64,000 nt of DNA from assembly GCA_029641185.1 (NCBI GenBank), contig JAPWGK010000010.1, positions 682,001-746,000 on the forward strand, in the 5' to 3' direction. The translations under genes were made by a program, and so were the position numbers. A model generated the notes under the pieces. It searched no databases and had not been told where the DNA came from. It saw only the letters and a list, made by a program, of their open reading frames with translations. The stretch is from Pseudofabraea citricarpa (Eukaryota; Ascomycota; Leotiomycetes; Helotiales; Dermateaceae). The number at the start of each line of letters is the position of its first letter. Positions within the stretch are counted from its first letter, which is position 1. Positions 8,586 to 20,890 of the stretch are shown here, one piece after another.

Positions 8586-9992
8586 CTAACGATAACAGTA
8601 AGAGTCAGTTGAAGCATCACCGCCCTGCAGACGGATCTGATGGACTCTCAGACCCCTAAAGTCGTCGCCATTCGGGAAGAAGTCCTCATCGATCTCGATG
8701 CCGCCATTAGGATCGACCGAGAGCTTAGCCATCCAGGCGCCAACGCCGTCGGGATAGATCTGATCATCCCAGGAACTGTACAAGGAGCTGGTGAAGTAGA
8801 CGCGGCGGCCATCGCGGCTGATCTCGAGCATCTGCGGACCACCGCCGATAGCCAGGCCTGGCCTGCCCGGGTGTGGTTTCTTGTCTACGACTCCACCGAG
8901 TCGGATCGATCCGACCTCGACCGGGTGCAGGGGCTCGCTTACGTCGTACTGCTTCACCTCGCCTGTGGCCCAGCAAGCGACGTAGAGGAACTTGTCGTCG
9001 ACCGAGAGGTCGATGTCCGTGACGATGGGCGGCACGGCACCGAACCGCTTGAGGATCGGTGGGAGCAAGCTCTCGTGGGCAGGCTCGGCCGGGATGGAGA
9101 TGACTTTCTGGGCCTTCCACTGATGGTCGTTGCTGTCGAGGAACCAGTAGAAGACAGAGCCGGAGAGGTCCTTAGTTGAGATGGCGACGCCGACGAACCC
9201 CCAAGTGGCATGCGGGTCGTGAGAAGGCCTGACCTCGAGGACCATCTGCTGGTCCTCGCCCAGATCGATGCGCTGCTCGTGCCTGCCCTTGTCGAGGTCC
9301 CAGAAGTGCACGGAATGGCCGTACCTGTTCGCGAGCAGGTCGTCCATCACGAGCCCGCCCTCGATCATCGACGGGCTCCCCCACTCGCTCGATATCAGCA
9401 CCTTCGCGTTGAGGTGCCACCACGCGTCGTAGTGGAAGTGCTGCGGGCCATGATCCGTCTCCCACGCTCGCACGACCTCGAACGTCTTCGGGTCAAGCAG
9501 CGCGATGCCACCGCGCGCGTCGTCGTCGCCTATCGGCCCACCGAGGCACGTCAAGAAGACGCCCTGCGGTCCACAGTGCACCGTATGAGGACGAGAGTAG
9601 CCGGCCTTCTCAGACAGCGATTTGGCATCGATGGTCTTGACCAGTTTCGGCTTGCGCGGATCCGGCCCTACGTCTAGGACGTACAGGTTCGACGACCGGA
9701 TCCCTGGCACCAGCAGGTAGCGTCGTTGTACTCCGTCCATGGCGCCGCAGCCTGCGTGCTTGAAGGAGCTCGAACAGGCGTTCCACCCGAAGTGATGAAG
9801 CTCGTCGCCGCATTGCACGTCGGTCCAGCCAACGACCTGTCCGTATGTGCTCGAGGAAGGCTTGATGTCGACGACGACTACTGCGTCGTTTTTCTTCCGG
9901 TCACCGTCTAGTGCAACAACATAGGCCAGTTCCTCTGGAGGTGCGGCTATAGCATCGGCTGCTGTGCGGTAGAAGGTTGGATCAATTGCCAT
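8586..9992 (-). CDS. Methanethiol oxidase / selenium-binding protein (SELENBP1, SBP56 family), 468 aa
   Basis: The product is a full-length, intronless SBP56 protein, close to the 472 aa of human SELENBP1. Family landmarks in order are DELHHFGWNACSSS (the conserved Cys region, about residues 65-78), RPHTVHCGPQGVFLTCLGG, HYDAWWHLNAKVLISSEWGSP, YGHSVHFWDLDKGRHEQ, TDIDLSVDDKFLYVACW, GGGPQMLEISRDGRRVYFTS and SLYSSWDDQIYPDG, ending in RLQGGDASTDSYCYR. The family oxidises methanethiol to formaldehyde, H2S and H2O2 using a copper centre and works in volatile sulfur metabolism, usually in the cytosol. The gene has many G/C-ending codons, which sets it apart from the flanking A/T-rich space. With its lack of introns, this makes it a horizontal-transfer candidate. 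The start at 9992 gives the usual family length. Confidence 0.9.
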   Translation of the reverse strand: MAIDPTFYRTAADAIAAPPEELAYVVALDGDRKKNDAVVVVDIKPSSSTYGQVVGWTDVQCGDELHHFGWNACSSSFKHAGCGAMDGVQRRYLLVPGIRSSNLYVLDVGPDPRKPKLVKTIDAKSLSEKAGYSRPHTVHCGPQGVFLTCLGGPIGDDDARGGIALLDPKTFEVVRAWETDHGPQHFHYDAWWHLNAKVLISSEWGSPSMIEGGLVMDDLLANRYGHSVHFWDLDKGRHEQRIDLGEDQQMVLEVRPSHDPHATWGFVGVAISTKDLSGSVFYWFLDSNDHQWKAQKVISIPAEPAHESLLPPILKRFGAVPPIVTDIDLSVDDKFLYVACWATGEVKQYDVSEPLHPVEVGSIRLGGVVDKKPHPGRPGLAIGGGPQMLEISRDGRRVYFTSSLYSSWDDQIYPDGVGAWMAKLSVDPNGGIEIDEDFFPNGDDFRGLRVHQIRLQGGDASTDSYCYR

Positions 9993-11376
9993 GGTGAGAA
10001 AAAGGTTCCTTGCGTATAGTCGTCGAATTGGGCCCGTTCTATCAAAACGAGATGTAGAGCTAGGCTGGTTTACAATCTGAGCCGTATTGAGAGATGCCTT
10101 TTCTTCTTTCTTGCCCTTGAGCCTGGGTAGTCAATATATACTCCCGCTGAGATAGACATTTTATATCGAGCTCGCTCTTCTCGTCCCCGAGCAAAGCCCG
10201 CACTCATTACCTGCGATCCCTCGACTCGATGAAGATGCATCGGGCACCTCCATGACAAAACACCGAACCAGAACGATTCCCGAGACAAGCACTTTCTCAG
10301 AGAGTCCCCGAGCCTCGAGTCTTCATGTGCATCACTAATCCGTCCTGCGCGGATCGTATGTTCCTTCCCCGCAATTGACGTTTAAACTTCTGGATACGCG
10401 GGGGCGCGTGCATTCGTGAGGTATCGCTTACATACTTACTAGGTACTCGACTACGGGGTTGTGGAATTATAGGCTTCCAGCGATCCTCGTCGATTTGTTA
10501 CTGCAGAGGAAAATTACTGCTAGTTACTGTAAAGAAAATAAAGAGGAAAGTGATGTAATCTTAACACCCCCTCTCTTTACAAGCACATACATCTAAATTT
10601 GAAACGTCTCTCCTTCTTTCACGTGTTTCTTCACCCACCTAGCAATAGTATCTGTCACAAACAAAGCATCGAGTTCTGATTTTGATTTTGATTTTATTTT
10701 ATTGATTTTCTCTAGTGAATGATGGGGACCTAACAAAAGCTTCCATCTCTTCTCTCATAAATGAAAAAGGTTCATCTCCCTCTCTCCAGCAGCAGTGGCA
10801 GCAACGTTAGCAGAATCTACAGTCTCCCCATCCCCCTCTCCCCCAACAAGCACGAAAAACATCATCAACCTTCGAAAAAGTTTCAATTCTACCACACCAA
10901 AAACAAACCCCATCCCGCAAGCAATGCAGCCAAGTAAGTTATGTACGAATGATCTCGATGGCCATCATTCGGGGGAAAAAGAAACACAGAGAAGAGAAGT
11001 GAAGAAAGATCAAAAAGAAAAACAGCTAGCTCTAATGCAAGGTGATTCGATAGTAATGCTCCCCAACCATCAAACAAGTCTAATTTTTACTCCCCCTCTT
11101 GCGTGCATACACGTACGCAGCAAAGAGAAACGTCCAAGGAATAAAGCAAACAGCTACAAAAGAGCAACAAAATATCCCCGCCAACCAAGTCTAAACACAC
11201 TCATGCAATACTGATCCTTTCTATGAACATCAAATAACTTTTCTCGCGCGCGCGAATATCGCAGCCTATCCGTTGAATTTTAGGTGTGAGGGTGGAAGTG
11301 AAAATCAAGAACAGAACGCCCTATCGCAATGCTGAAAAATTCCTCTAATATCGTTTCGTTTGTCGCCCAGTCGTAA
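9993..11376. other. Intergenic region between methanethiol oxidase and the C2H2 factor
   Basis: The left half is the methanethiol oxidase promoter, with TATATA near 10133-10138 about 140 nt upstream of the ATG. The right half, about 10560-11376, is A/C-rich on the plus strand and fits the long 3' UTR of the zinc-finger gene on the minus strand. No gene is supported. Confidence 0.4.
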
Positions 11377-14300
11377 CTATCCCATGTTGTTTCCAATAGC
11401 AGTATGTAATCCAGCCACAGGCGAATCAATCTGCTTGTTGATCGGCTTGAAAAGTTGGGCCATGTCCAAGGTCAAATCTGTGACACCGTAATCCTTGTCG
11501 ATATCCGCCACACTACCCAATTCCTCTCCTCTCTTGGCCGAATCTGACACCACCCAAGACTTGACTGATTTGAGAAGGTGCATGACTTGTGTAAATCGTT
11601 GATCGGGTACTATGTTCCAATCTCCAACTCTTGCATTCTTGACGAGCCATTTTGCCAACCAGTAGAAGTGAACACCGTCACGGCAGAAGCCAAAGCGTCG
11701 GTATGAAGTAGATGAAGGAGGGTATTGATTGGCCATGTCCTCATCCCACGCTTTCTTCCACTTGTCAAAAGCGTTGTTCACAGTCTTGATCGTTTGTTGC
11801 GCTTGTGAGTTCTCAACCGGAGTAGCTCGCCCGCTGGAAGTCACGCTTGGTGCCGCACTGGTTGGGTCTGCGTTGCGAGTGACCCAGTCATTTTGTGAGA
11901 TTGGTGTACTTGTTCCACTGGATGGGAAGTTAAGGGCTTGACCGTTGACCTGTGGACCATTCATCTGCGTCGATTCCAATGACACCTGTTTCTGGGTCGT
12001 CCAGAGTTGTATGTGGAGCGCGTGCACCAAGATAAATTTCGAATAAAGGTTGGTTGTTCCAGGTTGAAGATCGTAGACGTTGTGCAACAGTGCCTTTAGG
12101 GCCGAATGCATCTCGGGTTGTCTTGGTCTGCGACTTCCTTCTGGATTTCTGTCGCGAGCTGCAACCGGTCCATGGAGACCAAGAGCATCTGCACATTGTT
12201 GAGCAGTTCGTGCATCCCAAGCTGCATCGTCTGCTGGCAAGGGTACACGAATCTCGAGAGTATCAAATCTTGGTGGTATATTGAAGTAGATGACCATGGC
12301 CGCGTCGGTAAGGAAGATCATGTAAACAAGTCTAGATCTTCGCTCCTGCTCCACCCATGAGTTCCACTCAAAGTGCGCTGGGTTGAATTGCTCCACTGCT
12401 ACGTTTGGCTGATGCAAGAAACTGAAAGGCGATGCCGTTGTAGGCGAGGTTAGTCCCGCTTTCCTCGCGAGTGCGATGATCAGAGGGAATTGTCGGCGTG
12501 CGTTCTCGCGTTGCACAGGAGTTCCGTGCCAAATGAAAATTGCATTGATCATCACAATAGCCTGGATCTGTTCCAGTTCCGACTTGGTTGTCCCAATTAG
12601 TTGGTTGCTGAATTGGCCGTTATTGTTTTGGAGTTCTCGGTGTATATTCGCATAGATTTCAGAATTGCGTTCTATGCAGGATTTTGCTAGTTCCATCATG
12701 TCTCGTACTTGCGTGGCAGTCATGCGGTCTGAATACACAGCCCCGATACAAATCATGGCGAGCAACAGACCTTCATAGGCTTCCACAATCTTAAAGGTGG
12801 GCATATGAATGAGCGGGAAGTGACCTTGAAAGTTGGTAAAGCACTCGAGATAATGCTTAATGTTGTCTGCTGATAAATTCTTGCGCATCTCATTGCTATT
12901 CGGGCTAATTGTGTTGTTGGGGGGGAATGCAAAGTTGAGCAAGTGATTGGAAAGCTGCTGGAGGGGATCACCTGAAGAGCCCATATTCCAGCTAGGAAAA
13001 TCAGTAATGGTACTAAGACCGTTCGCAGTACCCGGATAAACGCCTGTAAAAAGTCCCTGTTGAGCCGATGGCTCCTGTTTTATCGCGTATGGCTCCGCCT
13101 TAATCGCCATCTGCCCGTTCGCGACGTTTTGGTTGTAAGGCATGTAGCCATCTTGACCGCCGGGCTGGAACATCTGGGCCCAGTCTAGGCTAGATGGTGG
13201 TGGAGCGGTGGCTCCTGAGAAGACTGTTCTGCCATTTTGAATGTTAGAGATGCTCTCTGCTGATTGTGGATGTAGTGTAGTGCCGTTACCATGGGGTGCG
13301 TAGTCGTAACTCTGGCTGTACGAATGCCCATTCTGTCCATTCGGCATACTGTATGCCATTTGGGGGTTCATCCCAGATGACATTGAGCTTGGTATGCCGC
13401 CCGCGTAGTTCTGATCAAAGCTACCACGGTTTGATCCCACGGGACCTGGACCTCCCATATTTCCATCTCGTCCCCCACCAGCGCTGAGTCGCTTCATGCT
13501 GTTGTTACGTGAAAGTGCCGCATTTGCTTCGGCATCGGTCATGTTGGAACCGGCGTCAGGAATTTGTCCATCAGCAATGATTCCGAAAGGATGTTGCTGT
13601 TGCTGCTGTTGCTGCTGCTGCTGTTGTTGTTGCTGTTGCATCCCATCATTTTGCATATTGTTCATTCCGTTCATGTTCGGCATCATTCCAGACTCATCGT
13701 TCAACAATGATGAGGTGGCGTTCTTGTGGGGGCCGGGGTGTGACTTCTTAAGATGCGCTTGCGCGTGCGAAAGATGGCTTGCTCCTGTAGGATTACCTCG
13801 ACGAATAGAACATTTTTGGAAATGACGCTTCAAGATGTCACTTCTGGAGAAAGTGTCTCGGCAGAGAACACACATATATGGACGATCACCCGTATCTGGA
13901 TGGAATTAGAGCTATGCGGGGAGTGACTTAAGAAAGGAGCTTACGTCTGAGCAGATGGCGCTTTAAATGTTTGGCATGAAGGTACGTCTTCGTACAATGA
14001 GGGCAAGGGAATTTGCCATCGGCATCTTTGGCTGGAATCATAGCATTCTTTGTACTACCAGTTCCCGTTGCCGTCACTGCAGGTCTACCTGGAGCACTGG
14101 GTAGAATACCTCTTCGACCTTGGGAACCTACAACATGGGTCGGGGGCTCAATATCTTGCAGCATTGATTGTCCCATCATCTGACCCTGACCATATGGCGA
14201 GTTGAGGGCCGATTGCATGTGCAGCCCACCTGAAGGCATTGGCCTCAATGGCTGTGGGACGCGATTTTGGGCTGGTGCCGGCGCAATTGGCTGCGGGTGA

Positions 14301-14665
14301 GACATGGCAGTCGATGATTGAGGCATCATGGGCGCCGACGCGCGATATGGCTGGGACTGGTAGTTGTTGTTCGAGACAGGCAACATGTACGCTCTTTGCT
14401 GCTGCTGCTGCTGGCCCATCTGTGGGAAATTGCCTGGCATGTTGTTGGCAGACACTGGTGTGCCCGGTGTGGCGGGAGTTCTTGGGGAACCCTGCGCACT
14501 TCCATAGAGTTGTTGCATAGTAGCATGCTGAGGAGCTTGGAGAGGAGGCAAGGTGTGTGGAGGGAGGTTCGAATTGTGCTGGAGCTGGTGAGGAGAAATG
14601 CCGGGCAGCGACGAGTAGGAATTGTTCTGGTTTAATCCATTGGGTTGATAGTGGGAAGTGTCCAT
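11377..14665 (-). CDS. C2H2 zinc-finger transcription factor with fungal-specific transcription factor domain, 1079 aa
   Basis: Exon 1 (14665-13945) and exon 2 (13895-11377) join across a 49-nt intron (GTAAGC...CCAG) that splits the zinc-finger linker; the joined linker reads RHLLRHTGDRPY. Residues 1-215 are Gln/Pro/Asn-rich and disordered. Two C2H2 fingers follow at about 221-275 (CPHCTKTYLHAKHLKRH and CVLCRDTFSRSDILKRH). A poly-Gln tract of about 16 residues lies near residue 320. From about residue 560 the protein has the fungal_trans middle-homology pattern, with FPLIHMPTF, LLAMICIGAVYSDR, RRQFPLIIALARKAGL, WVEQERRSRLVYMIFLTDAA and DDAAWDARTAQQC. It should be a nuclear DNA-binding regulator; targets are unknown. 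The 6.4 kb gene-free space upstream could hold an extended promoter. I do not assign a named orthologue. Confidence 0.88.
13574..13641. repeat. CAG/CAA (poly-Gln) coding microsatellite
   Basis: A run of CTG/TTG on the plus strand, read as CAG/CAA on the minus strand, encodes the poly-Gln tract of the C2H2 factor. Codons are mixed, so the glutamine run is likely to be conserved as protein and less prone to slippage than a pure repeat. Confidence 0.9.
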
Positions 14666-15902
14666 AACTTTTTTGGATTGGGCGTTAGTCGTCGTACAGA
14701 GTTCGGATCGTTGATAAAAGATAGCTCTTGCGGCGTCATAGACTAGAGATGGGGTTCCGTCGGGAAGATTTCAATGGAGACCTCAAGACCAAGACGAGTG
14801 AATCAAGAAGCGTGTTGATGTGGGGAGAGGGTCGTAGACGGCTCGAAATTTCTGTTTGGTGAGGGAGGAGGATAAAGTCCTTGGCCGTGTATCAAGCAAA
14901 CCGCGCCGAGTCGATCGAAGCTCTGCCCAGCTTGCGTTTCCTCCCACTTGCTTCAAACCACTGGCCACCGGTCGAGTATCACGTCAGTGACGCGAGCTTG
15001 GTACCACAGGCGGACGGGTCAAAGGGCTCTCTGCTTTTTTTTTTTCTTTCTTTCAGACACAAGGGGGGGCACCGTATATTCCGCGACTCCTACTACTGCG
15101 ACGACGCGGTACAGTAGACACAGGTTTGGTTTGGGTCTGCTTGAGGCTGAAGAGGGAAGGTTGTTGTTGTGGGAGTAAAGTGGAGCCAGAGCTTTCTTTA
15201 TCCCTTCAAGTGGTCTAAAGTTGGCCAGCGGAAAATAAACGCGGTGGTGGGTGGAGACGACCCTTTTTGCGACTTGACTTTTATGGTGGTACCGTGGACC
15301 GTGGACCGTGGTGGTTGCCGTCGATCTCCACGACAGGACAGGACAGGGCAGGGCAGGGTTGGTAGGGTCCGGCTCAGACGTCGCAATCCACTCTGCAGCG
15401 ATGGCGGCTGGCTTCAGCGAGCGACGGACGGTACAATGGAATGGAATCGATGTTGCTTTCTCTTCCTGCTTTTCCTTCGGGGGGCGGAGAACTAGAAGGT
15501 GAGCAACAGAACGTATAGAGTGCGGGATGGCTGCGGGTCGTGGAGGAGGTAGTGTTGGTGGTGGTAGTGGTGGAGGTGGTGGTGGTTTGGGCGGGAAAAG
15601 ATGGGCACTCGTGTTGATGAAAGGAAGATGGTTCGGGGGCGACCTACGAAGAAAAATTATGCTGGGAAGACACGAAGATCGAATCCTTCAACAGGGACGT
15701 CAGAGTCAGGGCAAGCAGATCGAGGAGGAGGCACGCACGCACACAGGCAGGCAAGCAGGCAGGCAGGCTCAGAAGTGGAAGGAAGAAGGTAAGGTATGGT
15801 ATGGTAGTAGGACGAAATATTAATTCTGCCGTTGAAAAAAATCACATTCAGCGCAGAATCTCTTCGCAGCGCCGCCTTAAGGAGCCGAGTCGGCTCCGGC
15901 AG

Positions 15903-15903
<1 letters not shown>

Positions 15904-15947
<44 letters not shown>
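15904..15947. repeat. (CAG)n microsatellite, about 14 units
   Basis: A nearly pure CAG run in the upstream region of the C2H2 factor gene. No protein frame around it is convincing. Confidence 0.95.
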
Positions 15948-17560
15948 CCAGGACAACAGCAGGAGCAGGACAGCAGGACAACAAGACAGACTTGCTAGCA
16001 AGACTCCTCCTGACTTGTGACTGGCTCACTCTTGTTTTTCCTCTTCAATCTTCATTACCTACTCAATTGCTGCCACTATGCATAGCATGACTTGCGCGCA
16101 GGATTCGCTGCGTGCAACCCCCTGCCACGAACCGATGAAAAGAGAGCCATCTATTTAATTCACCGAACTTCGGGCGGCCAACTAAAACTGTGCGAGTCAA
16201 CCGCCATTATTCTGCTTTGGTCGTGCTCTGCTCTGCTAGCTGCTAGCTGCTTGCTCTTGCAGCTCGCTCACTGCTCGCTGTCCCAAGTACGGTACCCAGG
16301 AGGAGGAGCCTCTTCCTACGATATTCCTCCTCCTCCTCTCCCTCCCCCTCCCTACCGCTGCTGCAGCATCTCTGCTACGGTACGGTACATCGAACCTGAT
16401 AAAGTAACCTGCTCGCCCCGGAACGCGTGCCTGCTTCTGCCAGCGCCAAAACAATAATGCCGCCGTCTCTCAAACGACTCCTGAGTCCTGACCGTCCTTC
16501 CTCTCTGCTGAGCAAGCACTTACACTTACTTAGTCTGCAATCAATGCCAGGACAGGACAAATGCCTAATCAGGCAAAGCCGGTAGATGGCCGGCACACGA
16601 GAAGAAAGAGAAAGAAAAAAAACATCGTCAACCCTTTCCTCCCTCGCGCGCGCGCCCTCTCAGCCACCCAGCATCGTCAGTCACTCGAAATTATGCATGA
16701 CGCTTGAAACAACTTCCAACGTGGGTGCAGTCATTGTTCTTCGAGAAGGACGGGCAGACAAGGGAGACCACGCTTCTCTCACACAGTCGTCCACGAACAC
16801 CTTGCCGCCAAGGCCGTCGTTAAGAATGAAACCGAGAAAGGCCGCATGTCCGGGGCCTGCTGGTGACAGGCAAATCGCTGTTCGTCGACACCATCATCCA
16901 GCGTGAACAAATAACGGCTTTCTTGCCCAATCACGCGGGAACAACACCGTCTCCCCTGTGCACGCTCTGAAGATCAATCACATCTCCCTCGCCGCTCCCA
17001 GCATGCCAGCGACGCGCGAGGCGGTTCGACTTGACCCTTTGCACGCCGCTGCTGCTCACCCTCAATTTATTTTCAGACTTCAGACGTTCGAATACTGGTT
17101 CACAGGCCATGGCGGCGGCGGCGGCGGCCACGACCCTGCCGCCAAAGGCCCTTCGTGATTCGTGATTTGTGATTCGTGACTGGCTCCGGGCGGCCAAAGG
17201 GCGGCTTGGATCGCTGAGTGCCGCTTTCAAGTCCCGATGACGCAGCATCAAGCCTCAGCGCCGTGGCCAATCAGGCAGGTCTGCCGAGGTGAAGGACGGC
17301 TCTTCGGCGAGGCTGGCTAATACTGGTTAAAGGCGAGTGGCTGTCGGTTGAGAGGAGTGGGAGGGTTGGCAAGCTACCAGACAAATGCATTTTTTCTGAT
17401 CCGTGTCGGTGTATGATCATTGAGTGATGGATGCATCGGGAAAGCCGAGGATCAACCGCGTAGTGTAACGATACGGTACGGCACTGCACTGCACTGTGCT
17501 GCGAATAGCCTGCAATGCTACGTACCTAGGTACTTCGTGACGAGCAGACTGACTCAACGA

Positions 17561-17655
17561 CATGAGCCTGAGCCTGAGCCTAAGCTTGAACCTGATGAAC
17601 CTGAACCTGAACCTGCACCTGAACCTGAACCTGAACCTGAGCCTGAGCTTGATGG
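17561..17655. repeat. Hexanucleotide CCTGAA/CCTGAG array
   Basis: About 15 hexamer units with the pattern CCTGAR, with CCTGCA and CTTGAA variants. Read on the plus strand it encodes a Pro-Glu repeat, but the surrounding frame has no other protein features, so I treat it as noncoding. Confidence 0.85.
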
Positions 17656-20600
17656 CTTGAGCAGATCAAGGTTTGAGCTTTGCAGAAGGAGGAGCAAAAG
17701 CAATCATGGTTGGTGAGACTCGTACGCTATCAATCATCATCTCTGGCTTGCCGGGAATAAAGTGCTGCATCAAGTTTGAGCGTGAGGTTCGGCCTCTGTC
17801 GCAACATGGCGCGGCGGTGGTCATCTTATCACATCGGCCAAACAGTCGCACTAGTCACTACTGACATCGTTTGAGCAGTATCTCCGTACAGCATGGCGGC
17901 CGCCATTGTCGTTTTATGCTGGAATTTGTGCAGTTGTGCTCGGGCGCCTGAGAGAGTGACTCGTGTGCGGTGAAGCGTAGGCTGAAGACTGACAAACAGA
18001 CCGCCAGCAGCCAGCCAGCCAGGAGGTTAGAAAGCTTCCGGCTCAGCCTTCGACTTCTCAGGGTGTTCATGTTTGTGAGTCCTGACCAATCGTCCACCCC
18101 TGGCCACACCGTCCTCTCCTCCAGCAGCAACCACCACCACCACCGCCGCCGCCCATGGAAGATACCGAGCTTGGAGCGCGGTGCGGTCATAATTTCATAA
18201 TCTGCCAAGGCCTTTTTTTATTTTCCTCTTCTCTTGATCGAGGCGCCACCATCCAACATGATTGCCAACATCGGACAACAATTGAGACTATTTCCGAATC
18301 AGTGCGTGTCCGGAGGTCTTGCGTGGCCAACAAGCTGAGTTGGGAAGACACAGGTGGCCGCTTAGAGCTCGACCAGCACGGGGCTAACTCGAAATAACAT
18401 CTGGTCGGAAAAGTGCCATCGCTTCTTGCTTCCGACACCTCAGACTATGTGCGTTTGCTGCACCGCCAAAGATGTCCCTTTCCCCCTCGCTATGGCTGCT
18501 TTAGATTGCCATCCTTACCTCTCATCAATGGGCTCAAACTGCCAAATGAACCTACTGTGAGATGTCATTACCTCGGACCCTCTGCACTCGTCTCAACCTG
18601 CTGTTTTTGAGCGGCGTGGCTGCAGATCATGGTTTTTGATCTCCGATCGAATCATCAAAGGCTTCATTCTTGTTCCATAAAGATGATCACAAGTGCATCA
18701 AAGCGGTGCTGGAGAGGAGAGTTATTGATAGCATCAGGGACCCGATGAGACCGTTCCCCCGGACAGAGGGATGAGGTCTCTCTCCGGATCAGAAACGGCC
18801 TCTGAGATTGAAGGACGGGGCATGACGACGGAACTCTAAATGACCTGTCCCTGGCGCTGACTCCAGGAATTCTTTGCAATACGAAATGATGCTGCGGCCA
18901 GCGGCTGCTAACCAAAGTTAAAGCGCCTTGGAACTTTGGAAGAGCCTTCCACGATCAGAGAGCTCACATCCAGGATCTCGGGCGGCGGGTGAGGGCAAAA
19001 TGTCAAAAGGTGCAGGGACAAGCTTCTGACTTTAGAAACCAAAACGTGATGACCAAGGGTTGAATATGCTAGACATCCAAGCGACGACGTGACACGGCAA
19101 GGAGCCAGGGTTTATTTTCCTCTGTGAGGCGCCGTGTCCGCCCCATGGATTGATTTCGTGAACCTTGAGATGTTCTGGTGCTGTTTTAAGCCTGTCAAAA
19201 TCTGCCTGCTCCGTCGCGAGTCATGCCTGGCCGAGGGGTGGACTGTGCGAGGGATGAGGATACGCGTGGTGGTGAGATTGATAATAATAACAAGAGGTTG
19301 GCGACGCAAGAGAGACAGATGAGCGCGGGCAGAGTACCGTGGGCGTAGGGAGGTGGTTGAGTGGTGTGGGTGTGGTGTGGTTTTGGTGGTGTGGTGTGTG
19401 AGTGTGTGTGTGTGGTGCATGGTGTGTGGTCGTCGGTTGTTGTTGTTGTTGAAGATGATGTTGTTGTCGTTGTTGTTGAGCTTGATGATCTGATTGCCTC
19501 AAGGACACAAAAAAAAAAACTAATTATTTATTGACGACCCAGTTTTTCGATCAAGATCTTTGAAGGACTTGGCCTGCTTGCTGTATGATTCCTTTCCGTG
19601 GGGAGTCCCATCACACAGGGTGCGCATGGAACACCGTGGGGACTTGCACCTGTCAAAAATTCTTATGGAGAAGGGCGGGTAAGTATCCACGAGAGCTCTA
19701 TGGAGAGAGCTTAAAAGTCTAAACCGTGTGCCTGGTTGACCGCATCGCATCCGGCTCTTGACACTCGACGAGTTATAGCAATCCTGATCCTTATAAGTAG
19801 CGGCTTGGGGTACTGTACAGTCTGGTGGTGATGGGTGCTGCAACCCGCAACAGACAAGGCCATTCGAGTTGCCTGGTCCTTTTTGCTTCTTCTGCTACTC
19901 TGCTGCCCATGTCCCGTGACGCGCTTCGCAAAGAGCGAATACATGCAGCCACTCGCACCCTTTTCTTCTTCACTCACGACTTGGACTTGACGAGTGCAAG
20001 TGAGGTCGTTATATTGCTGATCATGGCCAGCTGATGCCTCTCGAGCCTTCTTATGACTGGTATTCTATGGCTACACTGCACTGCCTATGCAGACAGCGAT
20101 GCTTTAAATTGTCATGGCCATAGCATTGATTGGAGGGTATAAGAACCGCGTGTCAGGGGGTAAAGACAACAGTCTCTCTCATTCTCTCTCTTTGAAGTAG
20201 CCTGCCTCATCGAGTACTTCTTACCTAGTCCAAGTCATCAGCATGCCATGCCATACCGTATGATGTACCCGAAAGCATTTGATGATTTAATCACTTCCAA
20301 GATATTAGTTCCTAACCTTGACTTCTCTCTGCACCAGTAATGCAAAGAAAAGAACACCTACACGAAGTCGCTGAGCTGAGAATGTATCCGATCTTTTTTT
20401 TCCCCCTGGGCGATGACAGCACAGTAAGCAAGTCTAAGTTTCACTTCACCTGTTAGTCATCTCGTATATGCTCTTCCACTCGGTCTGGTCTGCTTCGCTT
20501 GCAGGTTTGAGGTCTAGAAGACGGGCTGGATTGGACTGGAGTTCATGCCACGTGATTAGTCACTGCCGTGCTAGAGGTCGTATCTAAATTTGTTTACTTT

Positions 20601-20675
20601 TCACGTACAAACTACGCCGCCGGTTTCATTCCATCTAGGACGAAGAAGAAATGACGAGGATCGATAGGAGTTCGA

Positions 20676-20890
20676 GGATTGATTATTGCAAAATGCTCCA
20701 GTTGCAAAATGCTTCTTGAGAATTATATGGGGTTTGATGATGGTTATATGGCATTTGAAGATTACATGTCTGGTGCTAATTATATGCTTTTGAATGATGC
20801 GTGCTGTCTAGTGATTATATGCTTTGCAGTGATTAGATGCTCTTTAGTGACAAGATGCTTTTCAATAATTATAATGTTTTACGCTAACTC
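20676..20890. repeat. Degenerate 18-bp minisatellite (ATGCTTTnnAGTGATT type)
   Basis: Successive units of 18-21 bp share the word ATATGCTTT..AGTGATT. The clearest are ATATGCTTTGCAGTGATT, AGATGCTCTTTAGTGACA and AGATGCTTTTCAATAATT, with older units to the left. The same unit type appears on the other strand near 61.2-61.5 kb. Confidence 0.7.

Noticed and set aside
8640..9465. Antisense and shifted frames inside the methanethiol oxidase gene
   Set aside because: They are shadows of a G/C-rich coding sequence; only the 468-aa frame matches a family.
10795..11214. Plus-strand frame of 139 residues after a GTG
   Set aside because: No ATG, low-complexity composition, and it lies in the likely 3' UTR of the C2H2 factor.
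17420..17716. Plus-strand frame with a Pro-Glu repeat
   Set aside because: The repeat alone explains the open frame; flanks have no protein features.
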